Of a stretch of 37,304 nucleotides of DNA, positions 16,811-24,997 are shown piece by piece. Position 1 is the stretch's first letter. Each line of letters begins with the position of its first letter. This DNA comes from Polyangiaceae bacterium. GTDB taxonomy: Bacteria > Myxococcota_A > Polyangia > Polyangiales > Polyangiaceae. The notes under the pieces are model-generated. The model did no database searches and was not told where the DNA came from. It worked only from the letters and a program-made list of their open reading frames with translations. Location: contig WQYX01000038.1 in NCBI GenBank assembly GCA_009781005.1, positions 1-37,304 on the forward strand, in the 5' to 3' direction. A program made the position numbers and the translations under genes.

Positions 16811-19800
16811 ATGTCCGAGTTCGTCCACCTGCACGTCCACTCGCAGTACTCGATGTTGGATTCTGCCGTGAAGGTGAAGAGTCTCGTCAAGCAAGTTCTT
16901 TCACAAGGCATGAACACCGTCGCGCTCACCGACCACGGAAACATGTTCGGTGCCATTACGTTCTACAAGGCAGCGAAGGATGCAAACATCAAAGCCATCC
17001 TCGGCGCCGAGCTCGACGTCGTCACGTCCGGCCACGACTACCATCTGCCGCTGCTTGCGGCGACGGAGGAGGGTTATAAGAATCTCGTCTGGCTCGTCTC
17101 ACGCGGTTATGTCGAACCCGACGCGAACGGGTCTGCCGGTGTTCCTAGCATTCCACTCTCTGCTCTCGAGGGGCGCACGAAAGGCCTGATTGGTCTTACC
17201 GGATGCATGGGGGGATTCGTTGCGCAAACCATTCTTGAAGAAGGTGCCGAAGCGGGCCAGAAAGCTCTCTCCACGCTGACGGAGCTTTTCGAACCAGGCT
17301 CGCTCTATGTCGAATTGCAGAATCATGGTTTGCCCGAGCAACCCATCCTCAATGGCTTTCTCAAGGATCTCGCCGCACACTTCCATCTGCCCGTCGTAGC
17401 AACCAACGACGTGCATTACGGCACGAGGGACGACGCCGAAGCCCACCTTTATCTCTCGTGCATCAAAAATGGTCGCTCTTACGAGGAAGCCAAAGAGCAA
17501 AGCCATGGATCCTCCGAGATGTATTTGAAGAGTGCCAAGGAAATGGTGGCCCTCTTCAAAGACTGCCCGGAGGCGATCAAGAGCACCCTCGAGATTGCAG
17601 AGAGGTGCCAGCTCAAACTCAAGCTCGGAAACCCCATGCTTCCGGCATTCAGGGTACCGGAAGGCTATGACACGGACACGTATTTCCGGCATATTGCGGC
17701 CGAGGGCCTCGAAGCGCGTTTTGCCGAATTCGAGAGCATTGGCAAGAAGGTCGATCGCGAGGCGTACCAAAAGCGCCTTCATTGGGAGCTCGATGTCATC
17801 TGCGAGATGAAGTTCCCAGGTTACTTTCTCATCGTCTGGGACTTCATTCGCTACGGAAAAGAAAACGGGGTCCCCGTGGGTCCGGGTCGCGGATCGGGTG
17901 CGGGATCGCTCGTGGCGTACTCCTTGCGCATTACCGATCTCGATCCCATTCCATTCAATCTGCTCTTCGAGCGCTTCCTCAATCCGGAGCGCGTGAGCAT
18001 GCCGGACTTCGACGTCGACTTCTGCATGGATCGGCGCGATCGCGTCATCCAATACGTGCAAAAGAAGTACGGCGATTCTTCCGTTGGTCAGATTGCCACG
18101 TTCGCGGAGCTCAAGGCCAAGAGCGTCGTCAAGGACGTTGCCCGGTGCTTGCAGTTTCCTCCCGTCGAAGCGCAGCAAATCGCAAACCTCATCCCCAACA
18201 AGACTCCTGCCGAGACGTACACGATCACCGAGAGTCTCACGGTGGAACCGAAGCTCAAGGCGCGTTTCGACACGGAGCCGAGGGTCAAAGAGCTGCTCAC
18301 GCAAGCCATCAAGTTGGAAGGCCTGACACGCCACGCAGGCAAGCACGCGGCCGGCATCGTCATCAGCGAGGGCCCGCTCTGGGATCACGTTCCGGTCTTC
18401 AAGGATGGTAAATCGGACGGATACATTACTCAGTATTACAAGGACGATGTCGAGCAAGCGGGCCTCGTCAAATTCGACTTTCTCGGCCTGAAGACGCTCA
18501 CGGTGATTGACATTGCCGAGCGCCTCATCAACGCGCGGCCCGATTTTCTGCGCGACAGCAAGAAGCTCGACGTCTCGAAGCTCCCTCTCGACGACAAAGC
18601 TGCCTATCTGCTCATGGCATCGGGGGAGACGAAAGGGGTCTTTCAGCTCGAGTCGAGCGGAATGCAGCAGCTCTTCAAGGACCTGCATCCGGACAACTTC
18701 GAGGACATCATCGCGGCAGTGGCGCTCTACCGCCCGGGGCCCCTTGGCACGGGCATGGTGAAGGACTTCGTCGACTGCAAACATGGTCGTCAGCCCATTG
18801 CCAAGATGCATGACAAGGTCGACCACCTGCTCGAGCCCACCTATGGCGTCATCGTCTACCAAGAGCAGGTCATGCAAATTGCTCAGGCGCTCGCCGGCTA
18901 CTCGCTGGGGGGTGCAGATCTTCTCAGGCGCGCCATGGGCAAGAAGAAGCCCGAGGAGATGGCCAAACAGAAGGGCATTTTCGTCGAAGGCGCGAAGAAC
19001 AACGGCGTGGATCCGGCCGACGCCGAGCGCATTTTTGGATTGCTCGAGTACTTCGCGGGTTACGGATTCAATAAATCACACTCGGCCGCCTACGCGCTCA
19101 TTACCTATCAAACCGCGTATCTCAAGGCGCATTACCCCGTGGAGCTTCTCTGCGGAATCATGACGAGCGACAAGGAGAAGATCGACAAGGTCGTTCGCAC
19201 CATTGCCGACGCGCGCGCCATGGGCGTCACGGTGCTTCCGCCGGACGTCAACGAAAGCGATATCGACTTCAAAGTCGTCTACTCGCATCCGGAGAGCAAT
19301 AAGAAGGTATCGCGGTCCCTTCGCGGTGCCGCCCAGAAGGATCCGTGCGGCCCTGAAATTCGCTTCGGTCTCGGCGCCGTGCGTGGACTCGGCGGTGCGG
19401 CCCTCGAAGCATTGCTCGAGGCGCGCAAAGAAGGTGGACCGTTCCAAGATTTGTTCGACTTCGCCTCGCGCGTCGACGCCAAACGCGTCAACAAGGGCGT
19501 CTTCGAGGCGCTCGTGCAGTGCGGCGCGTTCGACACCACGTTCGCCAAGAGCGGAGTGACGCGCGCCCAAGCCTTTGCGTCGATCGAAGTGGCACTCGAA
19601 CGAAGCCGCGCGGCGAGCCGCGATCGCGAGTGTGGGCAGACGAACCTCTTCGGGCTCTTGGACGCCGGCGCAAAGTCGGCAAAGACCGCCGCCGGAGGAT
19701 CTTCCGCTGGCGATTACGCAACGGCCACGCACTGGGACAGGCGTGAAATGCTCGTGCGCGAAAAACAGGCGCTTGGCTTCTACGTTTCGGGCCACCCGCT

Positions 19801-20419
19801 CGAACGCTACCTCCGCGGCGGCGGAGCGCTCGCGAAGCTCGACGCGAAGCCAACATCGTCGTTGCCTGCCGAAGAAGATTGGGCCGTCGTCAAAGTTGCC
19901 GGCATGGTGGAGGGTTATCGCGAGCGTATCTTCAAAGATGGCGGCGGCAAGATCGCGTTTTTCGATCTCGAGGATCTCACCGGACGCGTCTCGTGCAAGG
20001 TGCGCGGCAATCAGATCGATGCATACGGCGCCATTCTGACGGCAGGCGAGCCCGTGCTCATCACGGGCAAAGTGAGTTTTCCGATGCGCGAGACCGACGC
20101 CGAGGAGCAAGAGGAAGGGCCGCGCGAGCCAACGCTCTTCGTCAACGAGGCGGTGCGCCTCGCCGATGCCGTGCGCAACGACGCCAAGCTCGTCGTCCTT
20201 CGCCTCCGCACTGATGAAACAAGCGAAGACGATCTGCGCAAAGTAGCCAGCGTGCTCGCCAAGTCCGAGGGGAACTGTCCCGTGACGCTGACCCTCGCCA
20301 TGAAGGACGGAGCCGAGGCTGTCCTCGGCCTCGGCAAGAAATATCGCGTCGATGTCGGCGACGAAGTGCTCTCAGGCCTCGAACGCATCTTCGGCAAGCA
20401 AGTCGCGGATCTTAAATAG
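16811..20419 (+). CDS. dnaE: DNA polymerase III alpha subunit
   Basis: Replicative polymerase catalytic subunit, family C, 1202 residues. The PHP domain opens with HLHVHSQYSMLDS and TDHGNMFG, with its His/Asp metal ligands largely intact, so residual PHP exonuclease activity is possible. The palm carries GPGRGSGAGSLVAY (~355) and the catalytic PDFDVDFCMDRR acid pair (~397), with KFDFLGLKTL holding the third acid (~555). The fingers, tandem HhH (YGFNKSHSAAYA, ~755) and C-terminal OB domain (~1000-1080) follow. The chain ends in the tau-binding region. The stop lies 1 bp from the stop of the convergent NlpC/P60 gene. It is DnaE1-like by length and order; no PolC features. Confidence 0.98.
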   Translation: MSEFVHLHVHSQYSMLDSAVKVKSLVKQVLSQGMNTVALTDHGNMFGAITFYKAAKDANIKAILGAELDVVTSGHDYHLPLLAATEEGYKNLVWLVSRGYVEPDANGSAGVPSIPLSALEGRTKGLIGLTGCMGGFVAQTILEEGAEAGQKALSTLTELFEPGSLYVELQNHGLPEQPILNGFLKDLAAHFHLPVVATNDVHYGTRDDAEAHLYLSCIKNGRSYEEAKEQSHGSSEMYLKSAKEMVALFKDCPEAIKSTLEIAERCQLKLKLGNPMLPAFRVPEGYDTDTYFRHIAAEGLEARFAEFESIGKKVDREAYQKRLHWELDVICEMKFPGYFLIVWDFIRYGKENGVPVGPGRGSGAGSLVAYSLRITDLDPIPFNLLFERFLNPERVSMPDFDVDFCMDRRDRVIQYVQKKYGDSSVGQIATFAELKAKSVVKDVARCLQFPPVEAQQIANLIPNKTPAETYTITESLTVEPKLKARFDTEPRVKELLTQAIKLEGLTRHAGKHAAGIVISEGPLWDHVPVFKDGKSDGYITQYYKDDVEQAGLVKFDFLGLKTLTVIDIAERLINARPDFLRDSKKLDVSKLPLDDKAAYLLMASGETKGVFQLESSGMQQLFKDLHPDNFEDIIAAVALYRPGPLGTGMVKDFVDCKHGRQPIAKMHDKVDHLLEPTYGVIVYQEQVMQIAQALAGYSLGGADLLRRAMGKKKPEEMAKQKGIFVEGAKNNGVDPADAERIFGLLEYFAGYGFNKSHSAAYALITYQTAYLKAHYPVELLCGIMTSDKEKIDKVVRTIADARAMGVTVLPPDVNESDIDFKVVYSHPESNKKVSRSLRGAAQKDPCGPEIRFGLGAVRGLGGAALEALLEARKEGGPFQDLFDFASRVDAKRVNKGVFEALVQCGAFDTTFAKSGVTRAQAFASIEVALERSRAASRDRECGQTNLFGLLDAGAKSAKTAAGGSSAGDYATATHWDRREMLVREKQALGFYVSGHPLERYLRGGGALAKLDAKPTSSLPAEEDWAVVKVAGMVEGYRERIFKDGGGKIAFFDLEDLTGRVSCKVRGNQIDAYGAILTAGEPVLITGKVSFPMRETDAEEQEEGPREPTLFVNEAVRLADAVRNDAKLVVLRLRTDETSEDDLRKVASVLAKSEGNCPVTLTLAMKDGAEAVLGLGKKYRVDVGDEVLSGLERIFGKQVADLK

Positions 20420-20420
20420 G

Positions 20421-20885
20421 TCACACAGGCGGAGGAGCCGATACGCGGAGAACGCGCTGCGGAACGGCGACGCGACGCCGGACCACGCCGGCGCGCGAGT
20501 TGTAGGCGTCGATCATCTCCCCGTTGCCAACGTAAAGACCAACGTGGTTGTGCCACCAGAGGATGTCGCCAGGACGCATTTGCTCGAAGGGCACATCACT
20601 GAGCGATCGCCCTTGTGCCGCGCTGGTGCGCGGGAGCTTCACGCCCCCCGATCTCCACGCGGCTTGCACGAGGCCCGAGCAGTCGAAGCAGTCGGGCCCG
20701 GTGCCGCCCCAGCAGTAGCGCTTTCCGACCTGCGCCTGGGCAAAGCCGAGCACCGCCGCCGTCTGCGGCTCCGGGCTCATCTCTTCTAGCCAGACAGGCG
20801 CGCTCGGTGCGCTGTTCGTGGTCGCAGACGAGCAGCCGAGCAACGCAAACGCGACCAGCAGAAAAACAGACGCTACACGAAGCAT
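20421..20885 (-). CDS. NlpC/P60 (C40) peptidoglycan hydrolase lipoprotein
   Basis: Cell-wall endopeptidase of the C40 family, which cleaves the gamma-D-Glu-diaminopimelate bond in stem peptides. From ATG 20885 the protein is 154 residues with a lipoprotein signal (FLLVAFALLGC, Cys near 18). The catalytic Cys is in FDCSGLVQAAW (~72), the His in HNHVGLYVGNG (~118) and a third polar residue in IDAYNSRAG (~133). The family elements KRYCWGGTGPD and GRSLSDVPFEQMRPGDILWW (in part) are clear. The upstream in-frame start at 20921 would add 12 residues ahead of the signal and is less likely. It is the last gene of a minus-strand group after the RlmB-like gene. Confidence 0.9.
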   Translation of the reverse strand: MLRVASVFLLVAFALLGCSSATTNSAPSAPVWLEEMSPEPQTAAVLGFAQAQVGKRYCWGGTGPDCFDCSGLVQAAWRSGGVKLPRTSAAQGRSLSDVPFEQMRPGDILWWHNHVGLYVGNGEMIDAYNSRAGVVRRRVAVPQRVLRVSAPPPV

Positions 20886-20987
20886 CCCGCGATCGTCCCA
20901 ATCCGCGCAGCGCTGGGCCAACTCTCCGGCAACGGGGCGTCAGCGTCTACGGCCAGCGCAAACGCGCGCGATGATGGCGCGATCGTA

Positions 20988-21848
20988 TCAACCGCCGCGC
21001 CGGCGCAAGATCTCGTAGATGGCGATGCCTGCGGCGACCGACACGTTGAGTGAATCGATGCGGCCGCTCATCGGCAGGCGCGCGAGATGGCTGCACGCGC
21101 GCTTGACGGGTTTGCGCAAACCTTTTCCCTCTGCACCGACGACGACGACCACGGGACCCTCGAGCGGAAACGTGGAAAGTACATGTTCTGCGTTCGCGTC
21201 GAGGCCGACGACCGTGACGCCTGCATCATGCAATCGACTGAGTGCAACCTGCAACGATCCGACGCGATACAGCGCGGCGTGCTCCACTGCTCCTGCCGAC
21301 GCACGGAACGTTGCAGGCGAGAGCGGCGCGGCGTGATGCTCCGGCCAGAGGATGCCGCTCGCGCCGAGGGCAACGGCCGAGCGGATCACGGCGCCGAAGT
21401 TTTGCGGATCCTCGAGCTCGTCGAGCGCAAGGACGAGCGTCTTGTCGTCGAGACTCGCGACGAGATCCTCGAGCGACCGAAGAGCGAGCTCCGGTGCGTA
21501 GGCAATCGCGCCTTGATGGCGAGCGCCGTTCGATGCGCGATCGAGATCGCCGCGCGTGACGCGTTCGACTCGGGCTCCGCGATCGATGGCAAAGCGCGCG
21601 ACCGCTTCGATCTGCGGGCCGCCGCCTGTCTCGACGAGAACGCGTTCGAGCTTGTCGCCGTGCACGCGGATCGCCTCGCGAACTGGCTGAAGACCCGCAA
21701 CGAATCTCCGAGCGTGTCCACCAACCTGCTGCGCAAATCGATGCGTCGGTTGGGCACTGCGCTCCGTGCTCAAAGGCCTCAAAGCCTGTTCCGCCCGGTG
21801 CTCGCGCTCCGCCCTAGCCTCGATTCGCTCGCGACGGTTGGTGGACAC
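20988..21848 (-). CDS. rlmB: RlmB/TrmH-family SPOUT rRNA 2'-O-methyltransferase
   Basis: SpoU/TrmH-type methyltransferase, probably for 23S rRNA 2'-O-ribose (RlmB acts at G2251 in E. coli). The substrate-binding domain starts at FVAGLQPVREAIR (~residue 49). The three SPOUT motifs follow: DELEDPQNFGAVIRSA (~145), VVVGAEGKGLRKPV (~235) and LPMSGRIDSLNVSVAAG (~258), forming the trefoil knot. Residues 1-48 (rich in Arg/Glu: RRERIEARAERE) are entirely encoded by palindromic repeat copy A (21710-21852); the GTG start itself is the tip of the repeat. No in-frame ATG, GTG or TTG lies between the repeat and the conserved domain, so translation depends on a codon within the repeat (GTG 21848 or internal TTGs). 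pyrF ends 3 bp upstream. Confidence 0.88.
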   Translation of the reverse strand: MSTNRRERIEARAEREHRAEQALRPLSTERSAQPTHRFAQQVGGHARRFVAGLQPVREAIRVHGDKLERVLVETGGGPQIEAVARFAIDRGARVERVTRGDLDRASNGARHQGAIAYAPELALRSLEDLVASLDDKTLVLALDELEDPQNFGAVIRSAVALGASGILWPEHHAAPLSPATFRASAGAVEHAALYRVGSLQVALSRLHDAGVTVVGLDANAEHVLSTFPLEGPVVVVVGAEGKGLRKPVKRACSHLARLPMSGRIDSLNVSVAAGIAIYEILRRRGG

Positions 21849-21852
21849 GCTC
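21710..21852. repeat. palindromic repeat family 1, copy A (143 bp)
   Basis: Perfect 17-bp terminal inverted repeat GAGCGTGTCCACCAACC at 21710-21726 and its complement at 21836-21852. Conserved inner blocks (from 21727 TGCTGCGCAAATCGATGCG and, on the right, GCCTCGATTCGCTCGCGACG) are shared with copy B at 28125-28269. A variable centre holds AGGC ctcaaa GCCT. It fills the junction between pyrF and the RlmB-like gene and encodes that protein's N-terminus. Confidence 0.85.
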
Positions 21853-22580
21853 TATGCCTTTGCTTGCGCGATTGAAGCGGCGATGGCGCGGGCCGCGGCG
21901 AGTCTGTCGTTTGCGTCGCGAATCGGGCGGCCAACGACGACCCAATTCGCGCCATCGCGCATGGCCTGTTCGGGAGTGGCAACGCGCTTCTGATCATCGC
22001 TGCCTCCCGTTCCAAGAGGACGCACGCCGGGCGTGACGAGGATCGCATCGGGGCCCAACCGAGCGCGCAAGAATCTTACCTCCGCGGGCGAGCAGACGAA
22101 CCAGCGCACGCCCTCTTCCCACGCCATGTGCGCGAGGTTCTCGGCGGCGAGGCTCGTGCGCGATCGCGACGTGTCGCCGGATGCGTGCATCCCACCCATC
22201 CCAAGGTCGTCGAGATCGCCTTCGTCGAGCGAGGTCAGCACGGTCACGGCGCAGACATCGAGCCCGGTGCCTTTGGCGCGCGCAACGGCGCGCCGAAGCA
22301 TGGCGCGGCCGCCGCTCGCGTGAACGGTGACGACGCGTGCGCGAAGCTTCGCGGCTTGCGCAACGGCGCGCTCCACCGTTTCGGGAATATCGTGAAGCTT
22401 GAGATCGAGAAAGACGGGAAGGCCGGCGTCATGCCCGATCGATACGACGTCGGGGCCATACCCCACGAAGAGTTCGAGGCCGACTTTCACCATACCGATG
22501 GCAGGCGCGACCTCACGCGCCGCAGCGATCGCAGCGGCGCGCTCTTCGAAGTCGAGCGCAAACACGATCGGCGCGCGCAC
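21852..22580 (-). CDS. pyrF: orotidine 5'-phosphate decarboxylase
   Basis: Final step of UMP synthesis: decarboxylates OMP. 242 residues in a TIM-barrel, close to the ~235 norm. Catalytic segment FLDLKLHDIPETV (DxKxxDI, Asp-Lys-Asp/Ile, ~residue 58) is intact, with the N-terminal strand IVFALDF, TVHASGG (~92) and the phosphate-gripper end TPGVRPLG (~195) and WVVVGRPI (~223). It starts with GTG 22580, four bases after the stop of the coiled-coil gene, and ends against repeat copy A, so it belongs to a minus-strand operon of coiled-coil gene, pyrF, rlmB and probably the NlpC gene. Confidence 0.95.
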   Translation of the reverse strand: MRAPIVFALDFEERAAAIAAAREVAPAIGMVKVGLELFVGYGPDVVSIGHDAGLPVFLDLKLHDIPETVERAVAQAAKLRARVVTVHASGGRAMLRRAVARAKGTGLDVCAVTVLTSLDEGDLDDLGMGGMHASGDTSRSRTSLAAENLAHMAWEEGVRWFVCSPAEVRFLRARLGPDAILVTPGVRPLGTGGSDDQKRVATPEQAMRDGANWVVVGRPIRDANDRLAAARAIAASIAQAKA

Positions 22581-22584
22581 AACG

Positions 22585-23349
22585 TTAGAGACCGGAGCAG
22601 AGCGGATCGCCAGGCAGGCACTTTTCTTTTGGCTGCGTTGGCGCGGACTGCGGCTTGAAGGTCGGTGTTCCGGCGTTCCTTTTCCGCAGTAGTTCCATTT
22701 GCTTTTCCGCCGCCTCTTTTACCTTGGCCGCCTCGGCGAGCTTCGCTTCGGCCGCTTTGATTTCTGCTTCGGTTTTCGCGTTTGCCAGCGCGCCTTGGGC
22801 CTCTGCAAATGCCTTGCTCGCCTCTTCAGATTTCTTCTGAATCTCATCGAGCTCGCGTTGCTGCTCGGCAATTGCCGCTCGCTGCGCGGCTTGTATCTGA
22901 GCGTTCCTCCACATGGCGTAGCCGCCACCGATGGAGCCGATGATGAGCAGCGCGCCAATCCCCGCGGACAGATACGTGAGCTGCTTCTTTTTCTTGTCGT
23001 GCGACAGCGCAGCGAGATGGCGCTCGTGCTCCTGCTGCTGTTGCATTGCGCGGAGACGAGCTTGGTTCTCGGCGTCGGTACGAGCGCGCTCGACCTCGGC
23101 GTGACGGATCGCTTCGACGCGCGCTTGCTCCTCGCGCATGCGCTGCTCTTCTTGGCGACGGCGCTCCTCCTCCGCCGCGATGCGCCCCTCTTCATCTTCG
23201 CGGGCGCGGCGTTCGGCATCCTGGCGAGCTTGCAGCTCGGCGGCTTCTTTGCGCTTACGCTCCTCCTCCTCTTGCCTGATCCGGTCTTCCTCAAGGCTCA
23301 TGAGTTCTTTGAGGGAGAAGAGAACGGAGCTCTCTTTCTGGTCCGCCAT
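22585..23349 (-). CDS. coiled-coil single-pass membrane protein
   Basis: 254-residue protein from ATG 23349. Residues ~10-118 are a highly charged Glu/Arg/Gln coiled coil, residues ~126-147 one membrane helix (YLSAGIGALLIIGSIGGGYA), then a second Ala/Glu/Lys coiled coil (~150-220) and a tail with two Cys (CLPGDPLC). It looks TolA-like in composition, but topology (long cytoplasmic coil first) differs, and no TolA C-terminal domain is seen. Function is not recognised. An upstream in-frame start at 23484 was rejected since the extra residues look random. pyrF begins 4 bp after its stop. Upstream lies a 269-bp divergent promoter region shared with the biotinyl-domain gene. Confidence 0.75.
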   Translation of the reverse strand: MADQKESSVLFSLKELMSLEEDRIRQEEEERKRKEAAELQARQDAERRAREDEEGRIAAEEERRRQEEQRMREEQARVEAIRHAEVERARTDAENQARLRAMQQQQEHERHLAALSHDKKKKQLTYLSAGIGALLIIGSIGGGYAMWRNAQIQAAQRAAIAEQQRELDEIQKKSEEASKAFAEAQGALANAKTEAEIKAAEAKLAEAAKVKEAAEKQMELLRKRNAGTPTFKPQSAPTQPKEKCLPGDPLCSGL

Positions 23350-23618
23350 CGCGTTTCTCGGGTCCTGGTTCAACTTGCCACTCGTCCTGGCAAAGGGTGA
23401 TGCGGCGTGGATTCCATCCCCGGTGGTGGGGAACTCCGTCCACGACGCTTTCAGAAAGTTACCTGTCTGGGCCACTGTTCGCAAACGGTATTGCGGGCAG
23501 CTCGCGATTGCATGGAGTCAACGGCCCGACACGCACCGATGTCGTAAAAATCGGCGTATTCGTGCACGCGAGGTACGCGAGCTTGCGCTCGGTCCGTCAC
23601 ATCCTCCACCATGCGCCG

Positions 23619-23834
23619 ATGGCAACGAATGTGAACGCACACATCACAGGCACCGTGTGGAAGATCGAAGTGAAGGCGGGTGACGCGGTCTCCGAAGGAC
23701 AGATTTGCGTCATCCTCGAGTCGATGAAGATGGAGATGCCTGTGGAGGCACCCGTGTCCGGCACGGTCGAATCGATCTCCGTCACCGAGGGTCAGGCCGT
23801 CAACGAAGACGACGTCCTCCTGTCGATCGCGTGA
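23619..23834 (+). CDS. stand-alone biotinyl/lipoyl carrier domain protein
   Basis: 71-residue protein that is just one biotinyl domain. The attachment motif ESMKMEMPV (Lys at ~36) lies in the hairpin between the two half-repeats; the first half has GTVWKIEVKAGDAVSEGQ and the second GTVESISVTEGQAVNEDD, the expected two-fold pattern. The EAMKM-type motif with Met on both sides of Lys favours biotin over lipoate. ATG 23619 matches the domain boundary. It would serve as BCCP for an acyl-CoA or pyruvate-type carboxylase whose other subunits are not in this window. It converges with mlaD. Confidence 0.88.
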   Translation: MATNVNAHITGTVWKIEVKAGDAVSEGQICVILESMKMEMPVEAPVSGTVESISVTEGQAVNEDDVLLSIA

Positions 23835-23853
23835 AGAGACCGAATCCGTTTTC

Positions 23854-23950
23854 AGGGCGGCCACGGGGGGCCGCCCCTACGAGTGCGTTTTATCGGTTGT
23901 ATACGAATGCGTTTCATCGGCTGTAGGGGCAGGCCCCCGTGCCTGCCCTG
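23854..23950. repeat. REP-like doublet between convergent genes
   Basis: Two GC-rich palindromes in opposite orientation: AGGGCGGCCACGGGGGGCCG onwards (23854-23880, ending CCCCTAC) and GTAGGGGCAGGCCCCCGTGC onwards (23923-23949). Between them is a direct repeat, GArTGCGTTTyATCGGyTGTA, at about 23881-23901 and 23905-23925 (18 of 21 identical). The arrangement is like bacterial BIMEs. It also fits a bidirectional terminator between the biotinyl gene and mlaD. Confidence 0.7.
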
Positions 23951-23953
23951 CGG

Positions 23954-24976
23954 TCACTGTTTCCAGAGGAACTTCCACGGATTGTGTTTGAGATCGCGCA
24001 CCATCTCTTGCACGTCGTCGTAAATCGCTTCGTCCATCACGAGTGCGCCCACGGAGCCGTTGCCTTTTTTGATGTGGGTGACGATGGCCTGCGCGTCGGC
24101 TGCTGCGGCGTTGGCGTGAGCCGCGAGCTCGGCGACGTCCTCGATCGCTTTCTTTAGTTTCTGTTGCTCCTCTTCGCCGCCAACGATCTTCGATGCGCGA
24201 TTGAGGTTCGCCAGGGCCTCGCGCGCGTCCTTCAGCATGGGTGCGCTGTCTCTCTCGAGTTCCGTGGAGATGCGCTCGACGTTGTCGATGGTGTGCTGAA
24301 TCTTCGGATTGTCGACGTACTCGGTGCGCGCGTGCACCGTCAGTGTGGTCGCTTCCTTCGACAACGATTCGAGATTTGCCATCGTACGGTTGATGCGATC
24401 TCGGTTGTCGTTCAGCGTCGTGTTGAGGCCCTTTAGGAGTCCGGCCGCGTTCGTTGCGATGTCTCCAATGAGTTCGCGGTTGTTGTGGATAGCCGTGATC
24501 GTCGTGTCCAATAGCTCGTAGGCCTTTGCGAGAAAGAGATCGATGCGCGGCGGATTGATGCCAAGGACGACGCTGTCGTCCGGCAGTGTTGGCTTGTCTG
24601 GTGATCCCGGATCGATGGCGAGGTACTGCTCGCCGAGCACGCCTTGCGTCGTGACGTAGAAGTCTGCGTCTTGGTGAATGGACTCCTTGACGCGTTGTTC
24701 GATCACGAGCTTTGCCCGCACGAGCACGCGACGGTTCGTCTTCGGATCGATTTTGCCGCCCAAGAACGCAAGCTCACTCACCTTGCCGACCTTCACGCCG
24801 GCGATGCGCACCGGCGCACCTGCTTGCATGCCGCCCGGATTGTCGAAGTCGACGTAAACCGTGTACGTCTTCTCGAACGACAGCCCGCTCATGATGAGAA
24901 CGAAGGCGGCCAAGATGCCGAGCGACACGAGGATGAGGATACCGACCTTGACCTCGATCGATTTTTCCTGAGCCAT
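23954..24976 (-). CDS. mlaD: MlaD-type MCE-domain phospholipid transport protein
   Basis: Inner-membrane-anchored MCE protein of the Mla lipid ABC transporter, 340 residues. One N-terminal membrane helix (VGILILVSLGILAAFVLIMSG, given in part, ~11-31) is followed by the MCE domain (~37-115) with YTVYVDFDNPGGMQAGAPV, IAGVKVGKVSEL and the pore-loop strand QGVLGEQYLAIDPG. The C-terminal part (~150-330) is a long helical coil with Asn-rich heptads, longer than in E. coli MlaD (183 residues) and as in MCE proteins that reach towards the outer membrane. Upstream mlaF is separated by 21 bp on the same strand. Confidence 0.93.
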   Translation of the reverse strand: MAQEKSIEVKVGILILVSLGILAAFVLIMSGLSFEKTYTVYVDFDNPGGMQAGAPVRIAGVKVGKVSELAFLGGKIDPKTNRRVLVRAKLVIEQRVKESIHQDADFYVTTQGVLGEQYLAIDPGSPDKPTLPDDSVVLGINPPRIDLFLAKAYELLDTTITAIHNNRELIGDIATNAAGLLKGLNTTLNDNRDRINRTMANLESLSKEATTLTVHARTEYVDNPKIQHTIDNVERISTELERDSAPMLKDAREALANLNRASKIVGGEEEQQKLKKAIEDVAELAAHANAAAADAQAIVTHIKKGNGSVGALVMDEAIYDDVQEMVRDLKHNPWKFLWKQ

Positions 24977-24997
24977 GAGGCGCTCAGGCTAGCAGCC

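Noticed and set aside
17099..18877. 592-residue open frame antisense to dnaE
   Set aside because: It is a shadow of the dnaE codon pattern in GC-rich DNA; the protein has no recognisable domain and dnaE is certain on the other strand.
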